A DNA stretch of 43,633 bases from Ruminococcus sp. AM22-13 (GCF_003471165.1 NZ_QRIL01000032.1:1-43633), one strand, 5' to 3'; positions 25,150-34,114 are shown, numbered from the stretch's first letter. Numbers and translations: made by a program. The notes: generated from the letters alone by a model not told the origin.

Positions 25150-26008
25150 GTTCTTGAACCTCCTCAATAATTTTGTTTGGGGTGGAAGCCCCTGCTGTAA
25201 TACCTACATAACTACTGCATTGGAACATTTCAGAATCCAAGTCTACAGGTGTTTGTATATAGTAAGTATTTCCACATTCCTTTTTGCATATTTCAAACAG
25301 CTTTTGAGTATTGGAACTGTGCCGGCCGCCTACGACCAGCATAGTGTCTACCTCTCCGGCTATGTTTTTTGCTTCTCTCTGCCGTTCTTCGGTAGCATTA
25401 CAAATAGTGTTTAAAATATTAAGAATATTTAAAACATTATTATCATACCTCTTTTTGCAAAGAATTTCAACTAAATCTTTAAATTTGTTGTAATTAAATG
25501 TCGTCTGGGACACAATACTTATTTTTTTCCCTTTCGGAGGCACAAATGCATCGGCTTCTTCCTGGTTTTTGATGACTGTGTACGGTCCCTGACACCATCC
25601 GCAGATTCCCTGTACTTCCGGATGGTCTTTGTCACCGATGATGACTACGTGGTTTCCGGCGAGACTTTCGCGCTCTACGATCCTGTGGATTTTCAGGACG
25701 AAGGGACAGGTGACGTCTACGTATGAGATGCCTTTTTGCTTCAGTTTATCGTAGATTGACTTACCTACGCCGTGGGAGCGGATCACTACGATGCCGTTCT
25801 GCTGATTGTTGTCCGGGGTGTCGAGGTCTGCTTCTGTGATGACCTTAACGCCTCTGGATTCCAGGTCTGCTACTACTTCTTCGTTGTGGATGATCGGCCC
25901 CAGGGTGAAGATTGGTTTCTGTTCGGTGTCGATGAGTTCGTAGACTTTGTCCACGGCTCTCTTAACTCCGAAGCAGAAGCCGGCTGTTTCGGCTACTTTT
26001 ACTTTCAT
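25130..26008 (-). CDS. ispH: 4-hydroxy-3-methylbut-2-enyl diphosphate reductase
   Basis: A 292-residue iron-sulfur enzyme of the MEP isoprenoid pathway. It reductively dehydroxylates HMBPP to IPP and DMAPP, the precursors of undecaprenyl phosphate. The three cluster cysteines are C12 (GFCFGVKRAV), C101 (VDVTCPFV) and C203 (NTICNATEERQ). Substrate-binding His41 and His79 lie in IIHNEEV and RSHGVG. Full length for the family. The ATG overlaps the cmk stop by one base (TAATG), and the 3' end overlaps rpsA by 20 bases, so the three genes are tightly coupled. Confidence 0.96.
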   Translation of the reverse strand: MKVKVAETAGFCFGVKRAVDKVYELIDTEQKPIFTLGPIIHNEEVVADLESRGVKVITEADLDTPDNNQQNGIVVIRSHGVGKSIYDKLKQKGISYVDVTCPFVLKIHRIVERESLAGNHVVIIGDKDHPEVQGICGWCQGPYTVIKNQEEADAFVPPKGKKISIVSQTTFNYNKFKDLVEILCKKRYDNNVLNILNILNTICNATEERQREAKNIAGEVDTMLVVGGRHSSNTQKLFEICKKECGNTYYIQTPVDLDSEMFQCSSYVGITAGASTPNKIIEEVQEHVRIKF

Positions 26009-26679
26009 TATTTCTGCACTTTCTCCTTATAAACATCAAGGATTGCATTTACAACGTCGTCAATTCCCATCTCTGAAGAATCTACAAGCACCGCATCGTC
26101 TGCCTGTCTGAGAGGAGAAACTTCGCGGTTCATGTCGCGTTCGTCGCGCTCAATGATGTCCTTACGAATCTGGTCCAGGTCGAATGGTTCGCCTTTCTGC
26201 TCATACTCAAGGGCTCTTCTTCTGGCTCTGGTGTCAGCACTTGCTGTGAGATAGATTTTTACTTCAGCGTTCGGAAGGATCGTTGTGCCGATATCTCTTC
26301 CGTCCATAACGACGTCGTTCTTCTCTGCCAGAGTTCTCTGGAGTTTGAGAAGGTGGGCTCTTACGTTTGCGTTTGCAGAGCTCTTGGATGCCATATTTCC
26401 TACCTGCTCTGTGCGCAGCATGGAGTTGACGTTCTCGCCGTTTAAGATTACGATCTGTTCTCCGTTTTTGTATTCGATGGAGATGTCTGCACCGGAACAC
26501 TCTGCTTCTATTGCTTTCTGATCGTCTCCGTTTACTCCTTTGTTCAGAAGATATAAGGCCATGGCTCTGTACATGGCTCCTGTATCTACGTAAATAAATG
26601 ATAATTCTTTCGCCACTTTTTTGGCGATGGTGCTCTTTCCTGCTCCTGCAGGTCCGTCGATGGCAATATTACATCCCAT
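26008..26679 (-). CDS. cmk: Cytidylate kinase
   Basis: A 223-residue (d)CMP kinase. The P-loop is AIDGPAGAGKST near residues 6-17. DTGAMYRAMALYL (about 32-44) and VVMDGRDIGTTI (about 118-129) are typical family blocks, and the RRRALEYEQKG lid follows near 153. It makes CDP/dCDP for nucleotide pools. The cmk-ispH-rpsA order is common in Clostridia. The 72-base gap from the flavoprotein gene upstream shows no terminator, so it may be in the same operon. Confidence 0.96.
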   Translation of the reverse strand: MGCNIAIDGPAGAGKSTIAKKVAKELSFIYVDTGAMYRAMALYLLNKGVNGDDQKAIEAECSGADISIEYKNGEQIVILNGENVNSMLRTEQVGNMASKSSANANVRAHLLKLQRTLAEKNDVVMDGRDIGTTILPNAEVKIYLTASADTRARRRALEYEQKGEPFDLDQIRKDIIERDERDMNREVSPLRQADDAVLVDSSEMGIDDVVNAILDVYKEKVQK

Positions 26680-26751
26680 TTTCGCGATTCCTCCTGTTTC
26701 TATTAATTACAGCAGTATTCTCTGCCTTTTAACTTTTAATTTTTTAACCAA

Positions 26752-27996
26752 TCACTGTATCGCCTGAGCAGCTAAATATGCGGTAGACCATGCGATCTGA
26801 AGGTTGTATCCGCCTGTCACTGCATCCAGGTCCAGTACTTCGCCTGCGAAGTAGAGTCCTGAGATTTTCTTTGATTCCATTGTTCCCGGGTTTATTTCTT
26901 TTACGGAAACGCCGCCTTTGGTGATGATGGCTTCTTTGAATTCTCCCATGCCTGTGATAGTGAACGGGAAAGCTTTTACAAGATCAACGAAATGCTGACG
27001 TTCTTCTCTGGAGATATCATGGATTTTCTTCTCTGCCGGGATTCCACCAAGTTCCAGCATTACCGGTGTCAGGGATGACGGGAAAAGTACTCCGATCACG
27101 TTCTTGAACTGTTTGTTCTGTCCTGTCTCGAATTCGCGCAGGATTCTGGCATCTAACTGTTCTTTGGTAAGAGCCGGTTTCAGGTCCAGGTATGCACAGA
27201 GTTCTCCGTTCTCTGCTTTCGCCAGTTTCGCTCCGATGTGGGCGCTGGCAGAGAGAATCATCGGGCCTGTCACACCGAAATGGGTGAACATCATCTCGCC
27301 GAAATCTTCGTAGAGGACTTTCTTGCCGTTCTTTATGGTAAGTCCCGTATTCTTGAGGGAAAGTCCCTGTAGTTTCGGGATGTAGTCTTCTTTCGTCTTT
27401 AATGGGACTAAGGATGGGCTGATATCTGTGACTTTCAAGCCCAGTTCTCTTGCAAAACGGTATCCGTCCCCGGTGGAGCCTGTACTCTGGTAGGAGAAGC
27501 CGCCGGTGGCTACAATGACTGCATCACCCTCCATAAAGGTGCCATCCTCAAGAATGACTCCTGTGACCTTCTCCGCTTCCGGTTTCTTTACAATCTCTTT
27601 TACTGTAGTGTGCAGATGAACCTTCGCTCCGGCTTTCTTCAGTTCACGCTCCAGTGCGCGGATGATGTCTGAAGAATGATCAGACTGTGGAAATACTCTG
27701 TTTCCCCTCTCTACTTTCAGAGGTACGCCTGCTTCCTCGAAAAAATTCATGACGTCCTGTGGACCGAATGAATAAAATCCGCTGTAGAGAAATTTCGGGT
27801 TGCTCATGACTGCTGGGAAGAGTTCCTCTGTGTCGCAGGCGTTTGCTACGTTGCAGCGGCCTTTTCCGGTGATAAATACTTTCTTGCCGAGTTTTTCGTT
27901 TTTTTCTAATATATGAACTTCATGATGGTTGCGGGCTGCGAATACTCCCGCCATCATTCCGGCAGCGCCGCCGCCGATGATCAGTACTTTGCTCAT
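26752..27996 (-). CDS. NAD(P)/FAD-dependent oxidoreductase, HI0933/BaiN-like
   Basis: 414 residues from the ATG at 27996, with AGGAAGGA seven bases upstream; an in-frame ATG 12 codons earlier is possible. The N-terminal FAD motif is VLIIGGGAAGMMAGVFAA. Other family blocks are EKLGKKVFITGKGRCNVAN (about 31-49), VIVATGGFSYQSTGSTGDG near 158-176 and the C-terminal GLYFAGEVLDLDAVTGGYNL. The family is widespread next to cmk in Clostridia; some relatives were linked to bile-acid reduction (BaiN), but most have no known substrate. No substrate is assigned here. Confidence 0.88.
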   Translation of the reverse strand: MSKVLIIGGGAAGMMAGVFAARNHHEVHILEKNEKLGKKVFITGKGRCNVANACDTEELFPAVMSNPKFLYSGFYSFGPQDVMNFFEEAGVPLKVERGNRVFPQSDHSSDIIRALERELKKAGAKVHLHTTVKEIVKKPEAEKVTGVILEDGTFMEGDAVIVATGGFSYQSTGSTGDGYRFARELGLKVTDISPSLVPLKTKEDYIPKLQGLSLKNTGLTIKNGKKVLYEDFGEMMFTHFGVTGPMILSASAHIGAKLAKAENGELCAYLDLKPALTKEQLDARILREFETGQNKQFKNVIGVLFPSSLTPVMLELGGIPAEKKIHDISREERQHFVDLVKAFPFTITGMGEFKEAIITKGGVSVKEINPGTMESKKISGLYFAGEVLDLDAVTGGYNLQIAWSTAYLAAQAIQ

Positions 27997-28101
27997 GGAA
28001 TGTTCCTTCCTGTGTTTTTTGCGTTTATCCATACCCTGCTGACTGCTCCACTACGAAGAAGCTCCTGTCTTGTGGGTATTACATCTTTTTTATAATAACG
28101 C

Positions 28102-28129
28102 AAAGGAGCCTGCTTGCGCAAGCTCCTTT
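28102..28129 (-). terminator. Hairpin between the decarboxylase operon and the flavoprotein gene
   Basis: AAAGGAGC (28102-28109) pairs with GCTCCTTT (28122-28129). The T run is stronger on the plus strand (CCTTTTTTC), while on the minus strand only CCTTTGCGTT follows. Position after the last gene of the minus-strand decarboxylase operon fits a terminator, but the polarity is not ideal. Confidence 0.5.
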
Positions 28130-28150
28130 TTTCTTTTGTTACATATTTAA

Positions 28151-29563
28151 TTAAACAGGATATGCTCCGTTCTTTTTGTCAGCTGCTTTCTCGTCAACTT
28201 TTGTTTTCTGAGCCTGACGATACTTGAAGAAGTCCATAGCTACCTGTGGGAACAGTGCGTATGTTAATACATCCTCATCCTGTTCTTTGTACTGGGCCAT
28301 TTCACTCTCAAGTTTCTCAAGTTCGTTGTCAAGAAGGTCTGCCGGACGGCATGTGATCGGTTTCTCATCGCCGATGCACTTCTTCTGTACTTCCGGATTA
28401 AACGGTTTTACAGTTGCGCCGTATTTTCCTAACAGGATATCTTTTGTTTCTTTTGTAACCATTTTGTATCTCTCGCCCATCAGTACGTTGAATACAGCCT
28501 GTGTACCAACGATCTGGGAAGACGGAGTAACAAGTGGCGGTTCACCGAGGTCTTTACGTACACGCGGAACTTCCTCAAGAACATCGTAGAATTTGTCTTC
28601 TGCGTGCTGTTCTTTTAACTGGGAAGTCAGGTTGGAGAGCATACCGCCCGGTACCTGGTACAGTAAAGTCTTGATGTTAACACCAAGGTTCTTCGGATTA
28701 AGAAGTCCGCTGTCAAGAGCTTCGTCACGGATCGGACGGAAGTAGTCAGCGATCTCGGAGAGAAGTTTCTGGTCAAATCCTGTGTCGTATGGTGTATCCT
28801 TGAATGTCTCAACCATAACCTCTGTTGCAGGCTGGGATGTTCCCAGTGCGAATGGAGACATTGCTGTATCGATGATATCTACACCTGCTTCTACTGCTTT
28901 TAAGTAAGTCATGGAAGCTACACCGGATGTGTAATGTGTATGAAGGTCGATCGGGATGCTAACTGTTTCTTTTAATGCTGTAACAAGCTCTGTAGCTTTA
29001 TTTGGAAGGAGAAGACCTGCCATATCTTTGATACAGATGGAATTAGCGCCCATATCTTCGATACGTTTTGCAATGTCTGTCCAGTATTCCAGTGTGTAAG
29101 CATCTCCTAATGTGTAGGAAAGAGCTACCTGTGCATGAGCCTTCTCTTTGTTTGCAGCGCTTACAGCTGTCTGAAGGTTACGAAGGTCATTGAGGCAGTC
29201 AAAAATACGGATGATGTCGATTCCGTTTGCAGCAGATTTCTGTACGAAATATTCTACAACGTCGTCTGCGTATGGACGGTATCCAAGGATGTTCTGTCCA
29301 CGGAAAAGCATCTGAAGTTTTGTGTTCTTAAAGCCGTCACGTAATTTACGAAGTCTTTCCCATGGATCTTCGTGAAGGAAACGAAGGGATGCATCGAATG
29401 TTGCACCACCCCAGCACTCTACTGCGTGATAGCCGACTTTATCAAGTTTATCTACGATCGGAAGCATCTGTTCTGTGGTCATACGTGTTGCGATCTGAGA
29501 CTGATGAGCATCACGGAGAATGGTTTCCACAATTTTAACAGGTTTTTTCTCTAATTCTGCCAT
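28151..29563 (-). CDS. Carboxyltransferase subunit, PycB/OadA/5S type, without biotin domain
   Basis: 470 residues from the ATG at 29563 (AAAGGAG upstream), where the family N-terminus begins. Motifs of the pyruvate/oxaloacetate carboxyltransferase fold are TILRDAHQSQIATRM near 14-28, ECWGGATFD near 49-57, the carboxylated Lys in SICIKDMAG near 176-184, and the metal-binding DLHTHYTSG near 207-215. OadA proteins often end in a biotin domain; here that domain is absent and is encoded separately at 30881. The enzyme would move CO2 between carboxybiotin and pyruvate/oxaloacetate. It is the last gene of the five-gene operon, 152 bases after oadB. Confidence 0.92.
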   Translation of the reverse strand: MAELEKKPVKIVETILRDAHQSQIATRMTTEQMLPIVDKLDKVGYHAVECWGGATFDASLRFLHEDPWERLRKLRDGFKNTKLQMLFRGQNILGYRPYADDVVEYFVQKSAANGIDIIRIFDCLNDLRNLQTAVSAANKEKAHAQVALSYTLGDAYTLEYWTDIAKRIEDMGANSICIKDMAGLLLPNKATELVTALKETVSIPIDLHTHYTSGVASMTYLKAVEAGVDIIDTAMSPFALGTSQPATEVMVETFKDTPYDTGFDQKLLSEIADYFRPIRDEALDSGLLNPKNLGVNIKTLLYQVPGGMLSNLTSQLKEQHAEDKFYDVLEEVPRVRKDLGEPPLVTPSSQIVGTQAVFNVLMGERYKMVTKETKDILLGKYGATVKPFNPEVQKKCIGDEKPITCRPADLLDNELEKLESEMAQYKEQDEDVLTYALFPQVAMDFFKYRQAQKTKVDEKAADKKNGAYPV

Positions 29564-29604
29564 TATTAAATCTCCTTTATAGTTTGTTCGAGTATATTCC
29601 ATCG

Positions 29605-29647
29605 GATATTTGTGATTTACGTTACTGTACGCTCACAGGCAAATATC
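29605..29647 (-). promoter_or_regulatory. Intercistronic stem-loop between oadB and the 5S-type gene
   Basis: GATATTTG (29605-29612) pairs with CAAATATC (29640-29647), with further internal pairing between GTGA and TCAC. No U tract follows. It sits within the 152-base gap of the operon and could affect mRNA stability or relative expression. Confidence 0.35.
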
Positions 29648-29715
29648 TGGTTTGCCGCTTACCGGAAGGAGTTAATACTCCTCCTGATACGGGCAGATCA
29701 TCTTATCAGATTTTA

Positions 29716-30864
29716 TTATACTCCAAAAATAGCCATGAATGTTCCGGCTGCTACGGCTGTACCGATAACACCGGCAACGTTCGGACCCATTGCGTGCATC
29801 AGAAGGAAGTTTGTAGGATCTGCCTCTGCACCCACTTTCTGGGATACACGGGCTGCCATAGGTACTGCGGATACACCGGCAGAACCAATCAGCGGGTTGA
29901 TCTTTCCATGAGTCAGTTTGCAAAGCAGTTTACCAAGCATACATCCACCAAATGTACCGATTGCGAATGCAACAAGACCTAAAACTACGATCTTCAGAGT
30001 ATCTGCGTTTAAGAATGCTTCTGCACTTGTGGAAGCACCTACGGATGTACCCAGAAGGATAACTACGATATACATCAGGGCGTTGGAAGCTGTTTCTGTC
30101 AGCTGTTTAACAACACCGCACTCTCTGAAGAGGTTACCAAGCATAAGCATACCAACCAGAGGAGCTGTTGTAGGCAGGATCAGGCAGACAACGATTGTGA
30201 TAACGATCGGGAACAGGATCTTCTCCAGTTTGGAAACCGGGCGAAGCTGATCCATTTTGATCTTACGTTCTTTCTCTGTTGTGCAGAGTCTCATGATAGG
30301 CGGCTGAATGATCGGAACCAGTGACATATAGGAATATGCTGCCACTGCGATCGGTCCCATCAGTGCAGACTGTCCAAGTTTACCTGCAAGGAAAATGGAA
30401 GTCGGGCCGTCGGCACCACCGATGATGGAGATAGCTGCTGCTGCTTTTCCGTTGAATCCAAGGAAGATTGCAAGGAAGTAAGCTGCATAGATACCAAGCT
30501 GTGCTGCAGCACCCATCAGGAAGCTGATCGGGTTTGCGATAAGCGGACCGAAGTCTGTCATGGCACCTACACCCATGAAGATCAGAGATGGTAAGATACT
30601 CCACTCATCAAGGATGTAGAAATAATGAAGAAGTCCACCTACACCATTGGACATATCTTCCGGATTTGCCATAATGTCCGGATAGATATTTACAAGCAGC
30701 ATACCGAATGCGATAGGAACAAGCAGAAGCGGCTCGAATCCTTTTTTGATAGCAAGGTAAAGGAATACGCAGGCTACTGCGATCATCAGGTAATTGCCCC
30801 ATGTCAGATTAAAGAATGCTGTCTGATGAATCAGGTTGGACAATGTTTCTGTTACATAAGACAT
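29716..30864 (-). CDS. oadB: Na+-translocating decarboxylase beta subunit
   Basis: A 382-residue polytopic membrane protein of the OadB/GcdB/MmdB family, with about nine to eleven membrane segments. Conserved parts include GVGAMTDFGPLIANP, IIGGADGPTSIFLAGKL (with the conserved Asp), YSYMSLVPIIQPPIMRL and the C-terminal GSAGVSAVPMAARVSQK and FLLMHAMGPNVAGVIG. It decarboxylates carboxybiotin on the carrier protein and pumps Na+ outward. It begins 16 bases after the biotin carrier gene. OadB, GcdB and MmdB are not separable by sequence alone; the context contains both carboxyltransferase types. Confidence 0.94.
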   Translation of the reverse strand: MSYVTETLSNLIHQTAFFNLTWGNYLMIAVACVFLYLAIKKGFEPLLLVPIAFGMLLVNIYPDIMANPEDMSNGVGGLLHYFYILDEWSILPSLIFMGVGAMTDFGPLIANPISFLMGAAAQLGIYAAYFLAIFLGFNGKAAAAISIIGGADGPTSIFLAGKLGQSALMGPIAVAAYSYMSLVPIIQPPIMRLCTTEKERKIKMDQLRPVSKLEKILFPIVITIVVCLILPTTAPLVGMLMLGNLFRECGVVKQLTETASNALMYIVVILLGTSVGASTSAEAFLNADTLKIVVLGLVAFAIGTFGGCMLGKLLCKLTHGKINPLIGSAGVSAVPMAARVSQKVGAEADPTNFLLMHAMGPNVAGVIGTAVAAGTFMAIFGV

Positions 30865-30880
30865 TTGACTACCTCCCGTC

Positions 30881-31249
30881 TTAGTTCATTGTTGCTAAAG
30901 TATCTCCGTTTTCTACAGAGGCACCTTCTGCAACATCAATGCTTGCGATAGTACCGTCCTGAGGAGCTACTACAGGGATTTCCATCTTCATGGATTCAAG
31001 AATAATTACGCTGTCTCCGGCTTTTACTGCCTGTCCAACGCTTGCTGCTACTTTAACAACTTTACCAGGTACGGAAGCAGTTACTTTTACTGCGCCTGCG
31101 CCTGCTGCAGGAGCTGCTGCTTTCGGAGCTGCTGCCGGTGCTGCTTTAGGTGCGGCCTTCGGAGCTGCTGCTGGTGCGGATACGCTTCCTGTTTCTTCAA
31201 CAGTTACTTCATATGCTGTACCATTTACTGTAATTGTATAGCTTTTCAT
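30881..31249 (-). CDS. Biotin carrier protein of the decarboxylase/transcarboxylase
   Basis: A 122-residue protein: a short N-terminal strand segment, an Ala/Pro/Lys-rich flexible linker (about 24-54) and a C-terminal biotinyl domain. The biotin-accepting lysine is K88 in ESMKMEIPV. This is the GcdC/MmdC/1.3S-type carrier, which swings carboxybiotin between carboxyltransferase and the OadB membrane subunit. It lies 97 bases after oadG; that gap holds a 7-bp stem (31288-31294 with 31300-31306). It starts 16 bases upstream of oadB. Confidence 0.93.
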   Translation of the reverse strand: MKSYTITVNGTAYEVTVEETGSVSAPAAAPKAAPKAAPAAAPKAAAPAAGAGAVKVTASVPGKVVKVAASVGQAVKAGDSVIILESMKMEIPVVAPQDGTIASIDVAEGASVENGDTLATMN

Positions 31250-31346
31250 TTTAAAATCCTCCTAAATAAATAACAATTATTAGCGTTCATTACTTTCTCA
31301 GTAATGTAATCTACGATACGCAAAAATATTATCGGATGAACAGTGA

Positions 31347-32102
31347 TTATCTTCTGTTTCTTTTTACTTTGCGGATGGAACGAACTACGAATCCGTCTGT
31401 TGTAGTTCCTTCTGCTGCTGCGATTGCTGCTGCGATAACAGCTACCAGTTCTCCGTCATCTGCAAGGTTCTCTTCTGCCTGTGCAGGTGCCGCCGCTGCA
31501 ATTGCTGCTGCCTCTGCCTCTTTTGCAGCTTTGGCTGCTTTTGCTTCTGCTGCTTTCTTTGCTTCCGGATTCGGGATGAAACGGAACAGAGAGATCAGAA
31601 GACTTAATAAAACCAGCATTACGAATACAGTTCCAATACCCATCAGAGTATTAAGACCTGCTCTCTGAAGAGTCTTACCCATACCATACTGCACATCTAC
31701 AGTCATGGAAATCGGTGTTCCCTGTGAGTCAAAGACATATACAAAGTTTGCTTCTGCTTTCTCAAATTTAAGAGGAACAGTAACTGTGTACTGATCATCT
31801 TTGAAAGTTACAGTAGTTTCACCATTGCTGTCCTTCTTTGCGCCAAGTTCATCCTTGGATGTCTGCCAGGACTGCATGGCACTTATTGTAAAGTCATTTC
31901 CTGAACTCATGTAATTCTCAATTTCTTCATCTTTAAGCTGGACAATGGTATCTGTCAGCCCCTCTGCTGTAGTTATCAGTGTGGACTTGACAGTATCATT
32001 AATCTCATCAGCGGCAAATACCACAGAAGTGCTGCCGATCACCAGTGCAGCCATTACGAGAAATGTCATGAATACAGAAGTTATTTTTTTGATCATTTTC
32101 AT
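31347..32102 (-). CDS. OadG-type gamma subunit with a secreted N-terminal domain
   Basis: 251 residues from the ATG at 32102 (GGGGTGA upstream). There is a signal peptide with FAAD cleavage-like site near 26-28, an extracellular domain of about 100 residues (repeated beta-type segments TVTFKDDQYTVTVPLKFEKA), and one membrane segment near 137-158 (GIGTVFVMLVLLSLLISLF). A long Ala/Glu/Lys-rich cytoplasmic linker ends in a basic tail. The membrane segment and Ala-rich linker match OadG/MmdD, which anchors the carboxyltransferase to OadB. Simple OadG proteins are about 80-120 residues, so the extra outer domain (DUF3887-like by pattern) is notable. Confidence 0.8.
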   Translation of the reverse strand: MKMIKKITSVFMTFLVMAALVIGSTSVVFAADEINDTVKSTLITTAEGLTDTIVQLKDEEIENYMSSGNDFTISAMQSWQTSKDELGAKKDSNGETTVTFKDDQYTVTVPLKFEKAEANFVYVFDSQGTPISMTVDVQYGMGKTLQRAGLNTLMGIGTVFVMLVLLSLLISLFRFIPNPEAKKAAEAKAAKAAKEAEAAAIAAAAPAQAEENLADDGELVAVIAAAIAAAEGTTTDGFVVRSIRKVKRNRR

Positions 32103-32116
32103 ATGCGTCACCCCGC

Positions 32117-33553
32117 TTAAATCGTTCCGTGTTTCTTGGACGGACGATCTTCCCTTTTTGTGAACAGCATCTCAAATGCACCGATTACATATTTTCTTGT
32201 GTCAGCCGGGCTGATCACAGTGTCAACATAGCCTCTTGCTGCTGCGGAAGCAACACCATTCTGGAGTTCTCTGTACTGAGCAGCTTTCTCATTTAATTCA
32301 GCAGCATCTGCATCTGCGTACATGATCTTGGCTGCCAGGGAAGCGTCCATCATACCGATCTCTGCGTTATCCCATGCATATACAAGGTCTGCACCGATAG
32401 ATTTGCTGTTCATTGCCACGTAAGCTGTACCGTAAGCTTTGCCGATGATCACGTTTACCTTCGGAACTGTTGCGTCTGCGAATGCAGCTACCAGCTCACC
32501 TACGGATTTCGCCATCATCTTCTCGCTGCATAAGGTTGCCATGAAGCCTGTTGCGTTTGTAAGTGTAAGTACCGGAATGTCAAAAGCATCGCAGAATTTC
32601 ACGAAGTCTGCTGCTTTTCTTGCACCTCTTGCGGAGATGCTTCCGTCAAATGTTTCTACTTTCTTGCCTTCTGCGTCGTATACTTCGCTTCTGTTTGCAA
32701 CTGCACCGATGGTTGCTCCGTTTAAGCGGATAAATCCTGTAACCATATCTTTGGCATAGTCTGCTTTTGTCTCGAAGAATTCGCCGTTGTCAGCGATCTG
32801 GGAAAGTGCGATTGCTGTATCACCTGCACAGTTTGCAAGTTCAGCGCATACACGGTTGAGATCATCTGTACACTCTGTGTAATTGTCTGTGTCTTCATTA
32901 TTAGAAGGAAGAAGTGATACTAAAGAGCGGATCTGGCCAAGAACCTCTTCTTCTGTACCAACGCCATCGATCAGACCTGTTTCCTTGCTCTGGAAATCAG
33001 CTGCTGCTGTATCGCATTTGTCTGCGTTATTTCCCTCCAGTGCGTTCGGTGTGTTGATGAACATTTTTCCTTTTTTGGATTCGATAAATGTGAAGTCTGT
33101 CAGGGACGGGATAACTGCCATACCACCGCCGCATGTTCCGAAGATTGCTGTGATCTGCGGAATCACACCGGATGCCAGTGTCTGTTTCAGATAGATCTGT
33201 CCGAAAGCTTCCAGTGCATCTGTTGCTTCCTGAAGACGGATACCTGCGCAGTCTACAAGTCCGATAACCGGAGCGCCTGTTTTCATTGCAAGATCATAAA
33301 GTCTTGTGATCTTCTTGGCATGCATTTCGCCAACAGTACCGTTTAATACGGATGCGTCCTGGCTGTATACATAAACCAGTTTGTCATCGATTACACCATA
33401 TCCGGTGATTACACCGTCAGATGGTGCTTTGTTTGCAGCCATGTTGAAATCTGTTGATCTGGCTGTTACGCTCTGACCGATTTCGACAAAACTGTTTGCG
33501 TCAAGCAAAGAAGTAATTCTTGTGCCTGCTAAGCTTTGTGTTGCATTACTCAT
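32117..33553 (-). CDS. mmdA: Acyl-CoA carboxyltransferase, MmdA/GcdA/12S type
   Basis: A 478-residue carboxyltransferase of the crotonase fold, slightly shorter than the usual 510-residue MmdA. Two oxyanion regions are recognisable: ITAIFGTCGGGMAVIPSLTD near 131-150 and VIIGKAYGTAYVAMNSKSIG near 374-393. It transfers carboxyl between acyl-CoA (methylmalonyl-, malonyl- or glutaconyl-CoA) and biotin. The substrate is not readable. It is the first gene of the operon, has a GGAGG ribosome site, and is followed 14 bases later by the gamma subunit gene. Confidence 0.9.
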   Translation of the reverse strand: MSNATQSLAGTRITSLLDANSFVEIGQSVTARSTDFNMAANKAPSDGVITGYGVIDDKLVYVYSQDASVLNGTVGEMHAKKITRLYDLAMKTGAPVIGLVDCAGIRLQEATDALEAFGQIYLKQTLASGVIPQITAIFGTCGGGMAVIPSLTDFTFIESKKGKMFINTPNALEGNNADKCDTAAADFQSKETGLIDGVGTEEEVLGQIRSLVSLLPSNNEDTDNYTECTDDLNRVCAELANCAGDTAIALSQIADNGEFFETKADYAKDMVTGFIRLNGATIGAVANRSEVYDAEGKKVETFDGSISARGARKAADFVKFCDAFDIPVLTLTNATGFMATLCSEKMMAKSVGELVAAFADATVPKVNVIIGKAYGTAYVAMNSKSIGADLVYAWDNAEIGMMDASLAAKIMYADADAAELNEKAAQYRELQNGVASAAARGYVDTVISPADTRKYVIGAFEMLFTKREDRPSKKHGTI

Positions 33554-33617
33554 TCTTGTTTGCCCTCCATCTTTATGAGAATATTTAAAAGTTAACCCAA
33601 AAATTTAGCCAATTTTA

Positions 33618-33646
33618 ATTCTACCTTTTCTGGCAGAAAATTTCAA
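33618..33646 (-). promoter_or_regulatory. Promoter of the decarboxylase operon with a palindromic operator in the spacer
   Basis: Minus strand TTGAAA (33646-33641), 17-base spacer, TAGAAT (33623-33618). Plus-strand bases 33626-33640 read TTTTCTGGCAGAAAA, a perfect 7+1+7 palindrome that falls inside the spacer. A DNA-binding protein there would block RNA polymerase. A second half-site CAGAAAA lies at 33678-33684. Confidence 0.6.
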
Positions 33647-34114
33647 CATTTATTTGTCATTTTCGTTAAAAATATAGCAGAAAAGTTTGTCAGGTTTCTC
33701 CAAATTTTGTTTTTTTGCGTATTTCTTCCTATTTAAATAGAAGATATTACGGTTATTTTGCATTGTCCCGTATTTCACCCTCTCCTTTAAACCGGTACAT
33801 CGTTTTCGAAATAACTATACCACTCGCTTGTTTGCGAATCCGATTGTACAGGTACAAAAGTCTCAGCGCAGCCCAGAGAAAAATACTATAGCCATGCCGG
33901 TTTGTCAGGTTTTTTACATGATGCAGCATGCGGTTATGAATGCTTTTTATTCAGTGCGTGGAAAACCATAGATGTTTTTTATTATATAGCACGAATTATC
34001 AATTAGATTTATGGATTATCCCGTTATATAATTAACACATCAAAGAAATTCAGGCCACAGCTAAAGCACTGAACAGTTATAGATCCAACAGAAAATTTCA
34101 GGAGGAAAGACGTA
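33647..34114 (+). promoter_or_regulatory. Intergenic region between the divergent decarboxylase and ene-reductase operons
   Basis: No gene is seen here. A TATAAT box at 34027-34032 is a possible -10 element for the ene-reductase gene, but its -35 (TAGATT near 34004) is poor, which suggests an activator. The ene-reductase ATG has a strong AGGAGG site at 34100-34105. Confidence 0.4.

Noticed and set aside
24073..26008. IspH-S1 fusion protein
   Set aside because: The ispH frame stops at 25130 and rpsA has its own start and ribosome site in a different frame.
33591..33598. GTTAACCC as a possible BirA (biotin) operator half-site before mmdA
   Set aside because: No inverted partner at the needed distance.
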